Below, piece by piece: positions 6,788 through 10,221 of a stretch of DNA of 10,221 nt. Each line of letters starts with the position of its first letter. Positions within the stretch are counted from its first letter, which is position 1. The DNA is taken from positions 1 to 10,221 of the forward strand of contig CAZJQP010000121.1 in the NCBI GenBank assembly GCA_964548225.1. Direction: 5' to 3'. The position numbers were made by a program, and so were the translations under genes. Below the pieces are notes generated by a model. It was not told the origin of the DNA. It made no database searches and saw only the letters and a list, made by a program, of their open reading frames with translations. Origin of the DNA: CALMEH01 sp964548225. GTDB taxonomy: Bacteria; Acidobacteriota; Blastocatellia; Pyrinomonadales; Pyrinomonadaceae.

Positions 6788-9661
6788 ATGAAAAAGTCTG
6801 TTTTAATGATGGTTCTGTGTTTTGTTGTTTTAGTATTCGGCGTAGCAAACGCAGCAGCACGGACGGTTGACACGACTTCGGATGACGGCACGTTGACGGC
6901 TTGCACCCTCGCCGCGAACGATTGCAGTTTGCGCGGCGCGATTTCGGGCGCGGCGGCGAACGATACGATTAAATTTTCAACCGATTTGAATAATCAAACC
7001 ATCACGCTGACCACAAACAGCGAGATTAACATCAATAAAAGTTTGACCATCAACGGACCGGGCGCGAATCTGCTCACGATTGACGGCGGACCGAATGCCA
7101 ACCGTATTTTTTACATCAACGCCGGTGATGTCGTCATTCGCGGCGTAACGATGCAGGGCGGAAACGGCGCGGGTAGCGTAGGCACAGGTTACGGCGGCGC
7201 AATTTTTCTGACTTCCAATTCACTCAGATTGGAAAGAGTGGCGATGCAAAATAATTCTGCCGATTATGGCGGCGCGATTCGTTCGACATCTCATCTGGTC
7301 ATTATTCATTCAACTTTCAACGGCAACAATGCCAACCTCAGAGGCGGAGCGATTGACCACGAGAGTTATACCGACGGCTTGTTTTATCTGGAAAACTCGA
7401 CGATTAGCGGAAATACGCTGACCGCGTCTCAAAATCTCAGATACGGAGGCGGAATCTGGGCGACATCGCCCAACCTTAACTCGCGTGTAAATTTCGCCAC
7501 CATTGTCAATAACGGAGCGATTTTCACGCTCGGCAGCGGTGCATTCTTAAACGGCGTAAGAGTTACCAATTCGCTTATCACTCAAAATATCGGCACAAAT
7601 CTCGGCGGAAATTATACCGGCTCATTCAATATTATTAGTGGTCCGCCGGGACTTGGTGCGCTCGATTATCACGGTGGTTCGACCAAAACGCATTCCGTTA
7701 TTTCGGGCAGTCCGGTAATTGATGCCGCCGACCCGAACAACGCCAATAATCCGCCGGATGACCAGCGCGGCGTAACTCGTGCGTTCAATGGCAGAAGCGA
7801 TATTGGCGCGGTCGAATATTCGCCCAACGTGGTGATAAATGCCGACAACTTTGGCGCGGGCAGTTTGCGTCAGGTGATTGCGGAAGCGGCGGCGGGCGAT
7901 ACGATTAGTTTCGACCCGAATATTTTCAACCAGCCGCGAACTATCGTTGACCGTCTCGATATTTTCAAAAATCTGACAATCATCGGTCCCGGTTCGGGTT
8001 TGCTGACGCTGAGTGCCGGCGGCGGTGGGCGAGTTTTGAATATTGACGGCGGCGTTACGGTTACGATTAGCGGTATCAGCTTCGCAAACGGCAATATCGG
8101 CGCGAACGTCAGCGCGGGCGGCATTTTAATCAACGGTAATTCGCGGCTCGACGCGACCGACATCATCGTTGAAAACTGCGCGGCGGGCGTTCACGGCGGC
8201 GGAATTTACAACACGGGAATACTTAATTTGACTGATTCAATCGTGCGCGGCAACACGAGCGGACAAGGCGGCGGCGGAATTTACAACGACGGCACGGCGG
8301 CAACGATTTTACGCTCGACCGTCTCCGGCAACACGAGCGGAGCGGGCGGCGGCGGAATTTTTTCAAACGGTGCGCTCAATCTAACCGATTCGATTGTCGA
8401 AAACAACAACGCGGGCGGCGGCGGCGGAATTGCTTTCGTTCCGGCTAATCTGACGGCAAACATTACGCGCTCGATTGTCCGCCTAAATACGGCAAATAAC
8501 AACAGCGGCGGCATTTTTAACGCCGGAACACTAAACTTTATTGATTCTACATTGAATGGCAACACGTCTCTCTTCGCAGGCGGTTTGACCAACGGAGGCT
8601 TTGCCAACATTGTCAATTCGACCGTCAGCGGCAACCGCTCGACAACTACCAGAGGCGGCGGTATTTTTAACGGCACCGGCAACACGCTTCACCTTCTCAA
8701 CTCGACAATCACGAATAATCAGTCGGACAGTTTTGCCGGTGCCGGAGTCTATAACGAAAATGTAAATAATCCGACAATCACGGTTCGCGCCCAAAACACC
8801 ATTATTGCCGGAAACATCAGCGGCGCGGGAAATCCCGTTGATTACGTCGGCGACATCACCAATCTCGGCAATAATTTGATAAATAACGCCAATCCCGGAC
8901 TTGCTCCTTTGGGAAATTACGGCGGCGCAACGCCGACACACGCGCTTCTCGCCAATTCTCCGGCTTTGAACGCGGGCGATAACTGCGCTCTGACAATAAA
9001 TACTTGCGGCATCGCGCATTCGGCTTTGGTGAATGACCAACGCGGAACAAATGCACCGCGCAAAATCGGCGCAAATATTGACCTCGGCGCGTTTGAGAGA
9101 AATATCACTTTCAATCAGACGAACTTGCCGAACGGAAATGTGAATTTATATTTTGATCAAACTTTGTCCGCCGCAAGACAAACGAATTTCGTTGAATTTA
9201 CTGAAAATCTCGCGCCGTTCACGTTTTCGATTATTCCGATTGCCGGACAACAACTTCCGCCCGGATTGACTCTTGCGCCCGACGGCACGATTTCGGGAAC
9301 GCCGACACAAACCGGAACATTTACCTTTACCGTCAAAACGACCGACGCGGACGCAATGGCGAGCGCACAGCAATTTACAATGCAGATTCTTGCGCCGACT
9401 GCCGCCAATGTTTCAATTTCGGGCAGAGTTTTAACGCCGGACGGCAGAGGTTTGAGAAATGCGTTTGTAATTTTGACAGACGCTTCGGGCAATTCGCGCA
9501 CTGTGCGAACGACGGCTTTCGGATATTATGTTTTTGAAGATATTTCAGCCGGACATACTTATACTTTCAGCATCCGCTCGAAACATTTCCAATTCGCGCC
9601 GCGAGTGGTTAATGTAACGGAAGATTTGAGCGAGTTTGATTTTACGGCTTTGGAACAGTAA
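6788..9661 (+). CDS. Large secreted double beta-helix protein (CSLREA-like, choice-of-anchor Q, He_PIG, carboxypeptidase-regulatory-like)
   Basis: The ATG at 6788 gives 957 residues with a clear signal peptide (MKKSVLMMVLCFVVLVFGVA, cleavage near ANA). A TTG at 6707 in frame is rejected because the terminator would lie inside it. Domains in order: a CSLREA-like start (CSLRGAI from Cys46); a first right-handed beta-helix; a choice-of-anchor Q-like segment (DDQRGV near 325, DIGAVEY near 342); a second module opening at about 348 (GAGSLRQVI), with Gly-rich rungs at 470-655; a second anchor-Q segment (DQRGTNAPRK from 750, DLGAFE near 774); an Ig-like He_PIG domain (about 778-868, LPPGLTL and GTISGTPTQTGTF); and a carboxypeptidase-regulatory-like domain (about 873-957, ISGRVLTPDGRGLRNAFVIL). 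No membrane anchor or sorting signal is visible at the C-terminus. It is probably a cell-surface or released adhesin- or polysaccharide-binding-type protein. Enzyme activity cannot be claimed. Confidence 0.9.
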   Translation: MKKSVLMMVLCFVVLVFGVANAAARTVDTTSDDGTLTACTLAANDCSLRGAISGAAANDTIKFSTDLNNQTITLTTNSEININKSLTINGPGANLLTIDGGPNANRIFYINAGDVVIRGVTMQGGNGAGSVGTGYGGAIFLTSNSLRLERVAMQNNSADYGGAIRSTSHLVIIHSTFNGNNANLRGGAIDHESYTDGLFYLENSTISGNTLTASQNLRYGGGIWATSPNLNSRVNFATIVNNGAIFTLGSGAFLNGVRVTNSLITQNIGTNLGGNYTGSFNIISGPPGLGALDYHGGSTKTHSVISGSPVIDAADPNNANNPPDDQRGVTRAFNGRSDIGAVEYSPNVVINADNFGAGSLRQVIAEAAAGDTISFDPNIFNQPRTIVDRLDIFKNLTIIGPGSGLLTLSAGGGGRVLNIDGGVTVTISGISFANGNIGANVSAGGILINGNSRLDATDIIVENCAAGVHGGGIYNTGILNLTDSIVRGNTSGQGGGGIYNDGTAATILRSTVSGNTSGAGGGGIFSNGALNLTDSIVENNNAGGGGGIAFVPANLTANITRSIVRLNTANNNSGGIFNAGTLNFIDSTLNGNTSLFAGGLTNGGFANIVNSTVSGNRSTTTRGGGIFNGTGNTLHLLNSTITNNQSDSFAGAGVYNENVNNPTITVRAQNTIIAGNISGAGNPVDYVGDITNLGNNLINNANPGLAPLGNYGGATPTHALLANSPALNAGDNCALTINTCGIAHSALVNDQRGTNAPRKIGANIDLGAFERNITFNQTNLPNGNVNLYFDQTLSAARQTNFVEFTENLAPFTFSIIPIAGQQLPPGLTLAPDGTISGTPTQTGTFTFTVKTTDADAMASAQQFTMQILAPTAANVSISGRVLTPDGRGLRNAFVILTDASGNSRTVRTTAFGYYVFEDISAGHTYTFSIRSKHFQFAPRVVNVTEDLSEFDFTALEQ
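8195..8530 (+). repeat. Tandem beta-helix rung repeats in coding DNA
   Basis: The block GGCGGCGGAATT recurs near 8195, 8268, 8346 and 8415 at 69-78 base spacing. It encodes turns of about 23-26 residues with the pattern GGGI(Y/F)N.G.LNLTDS.V..N. The nucleotide similarity as well as the protein pattern suggests fairly recent internal duplication. More diverged rungs follow to about 8750. Confidence 0.65.
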
Positions 9662-9691
9662 GAAACACTGTAAATCCAATGCCAATCTGCT

Positions 9692-10010
9692 CTAAGTTTG
9701 GGGCTAAATCGTTCAAATTTAGGCTTCAAAGCTCCAAATTTGGGGTTCGAGACCTCAAATTTGACGTTCGAGACCTCAAATTTGACGTTCGAGACCTCAA
9801 ATTTGACGTTCGGAGCGTCAAATTTGGGGTATCAAGGGGTCAAATTTGGGGTTTAGAACGTCAAATTTGGGGCTTGGAACGTCAAATTTGGGGTATTAAG
9901 GGGTCAAATTTGGAGCTTGGAACGTCAAATTTGAGGTCGCAAGGCTCAAATTTAGACCTTTTGACCTCAAATTTGGAGGTTTGTGCGTCAAATTTGACGT
10001 TTGAGCAGTT
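9692..10010. repeat. Phased 21/22-bp tandem array with palindromic AAATTT core (14 copies)
   Basis: CAAATTT begins at 9714, 9735, 9756, 9777, 9798, 9819, 9841, 9862, 9883, 9905, 9926, 9947, 9968 and 9989. Eleven of the fourteen are TCAAATTTG. The spacing is 21 bases except for two 22-base units (from 9819 and 9883), which share GGGGTAT(C/T)AAGGGGT. The 13-15 bases between cores vary around a few themes: GACGTTCGAGACC, GGGGTTTAGAACG, GGGGCTTGGAACG. The units from 9756 and 9777 are identical. A degenerate unit precedes the array (CTAAGTTTGGGG, 9692-9703) and one fades out near 10010. The array starts about 30 bases after the beta-helix stop. It stays open in several frames but appears not to code. 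It could be a protein-binding or bent-DNA array, an iteron-like element, or a minisatellite. Confidence 0.92.
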
Positions 10011-10078
10011 AAAGTAAAATGTAGAACAGGCTAACATTGCCTTAGAATCTGTGTTCAAACTCAAATAAGAGTAAGAAT
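10011..10078. other. Intergenic spacer with no recognised element
   Basis: I see no gene, terminator with a T run, or convincing promoter between the AAATTT array and the palindromic repeat. A weak inverted match AGGC-N7-GCCT is present in the first half and is too short to call. Confidence 0.4.
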
Positions 10079-10163
10079 TTAACCACGAAAATACACGCGC
10101 ATAACACGAAAATTGCCTAGTTTTTTTCTTGTTTCGTGGCGTTTCGTGTAATTTCGTGGCTAA
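10079..10163. repeat. Imperfect palindromic intergenic repeat, copy 2
   Basis: The left arm begins TTAACCACGAAAATACACG at 10079. The right arm (from about 10130) ends CGTGTAATTTCGTGGCTAA at 10163. The arms pair with several mismatches and a one-base length difference, around a T-rich centre. The core words are those of the copy at 205-279 (here CCACGAAA and ACACGAAA, there CCACAAAA and ACACAAAA). Both copies lie outside the gene block. The 58 bases after it (10164-10221) are AT-rich with an isolated TATAAT at 10208-10213, too little for a promoter call. Confidence 0.7.
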
Positions 10164-10221
10164 AAAAGACCTCTTGCAAAAGAAAATTAGATAATTCAAT
10201 GTAGAAATATAATTTTATGTT

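Noticed and set aside
8531..9040. 169-residue open frame on the minus strand
   Set aside because: It lies entirely antisense to the beta-helix repeats, whose lack of stops follows from Gly/Asn-rich codons.
9714..10010. CRISPR array
   Set aside because: Only about 8-9 bases are conserved per 21-22 bp unit, the intervening 13-15 bases are too short and too similar to be spacers, and no cas gene is present.
9714..10010. Plasmid iteron origin
   Set aside because: Unit length fits, but there is no replication initiator gene, no DnaA-box cluster and no partition gene in the window. It is kept only as a possibility.
9679..10017. 112-residue open frame over the AAATTT array
   Set aside because: It is built from one DNA repeat read in three successive frames, has no ribosome binding site or recognisable domain, and the opposite strand (9882-10199) is equally open.
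10174..10213. Promoter at the right edge (TTGCAA and TATAAT)
   Set aside because: The spacing is 28 bases, far from the usual 16-18, and the downstream gene is outside the window.

Overview
The window looks like chromosomal DNA of a Gram-negative-type bacterium, most likely an Acidobacteriota member near the Blastocatellia (Pyrinomonadales). This is inferred from the mix of families: a signal-peptide protein with a TonB C-terminal domain, a DUF2752 membrane protein, a two-component-regulator propeller kinase, and a large beta-helix protein with a CSLREA-like start, choice-of-anchor Q segments and a carboxypeptidase-regulatory-like C-terminus. No rRNA, tRNA or transposase gene was seen, so the taxon is not proven.

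All recognised genes are on the + strand. From left to right: an AT-rich edge (1-408) with a possible gene remnant, a palindromic repeat and a promoter candidate; a TonB-C domain protein overlapping a DUF2752 protein (409-1676); a 994-residue propeller histidine kinase overlapping by 4 bp a NarL/FixJ response regulator (1698-5314); a 78-bp gap with a duplicated TAGGCA-N6-CC(T/G)AT motif; a stand-alone receiver protein; a small secreted protein with the hallmarks of a cystatin; and a putative lipoprotein ending at a strong intrinsic terminator (6711-6763). Next comes a 957-residue secreted double beta-helix protein (6788-9661). The last 560 bases hold no convincing gene. They contain a 14-copy, 21/22-bp array centred on CAAATTT (9714-10010) and a second copy of the palindromic repeat seen at the left edge.

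The genes from 409 to 6703 could be one transcription unit, perhaps with a second promoter in the 5315-5392 gap. A working model, which is inference, is that the kinase senses an extracytoplasmic ligand with two seven-bladed propellers and phosphorylates the LuxR-type regulator. That regulator then binds the TAGGCA repeats and drives the receiver, cystatin-like and lipoprotein genes. The terminator ends 24 bp before the start codon of the beta-helix gene, so that gene must depend on readthrough or on a promoter inside the terminator region. The most unusual items are the phased AAATTT array and the secreted cystatin-like inhibitor placed behind a two-component system.
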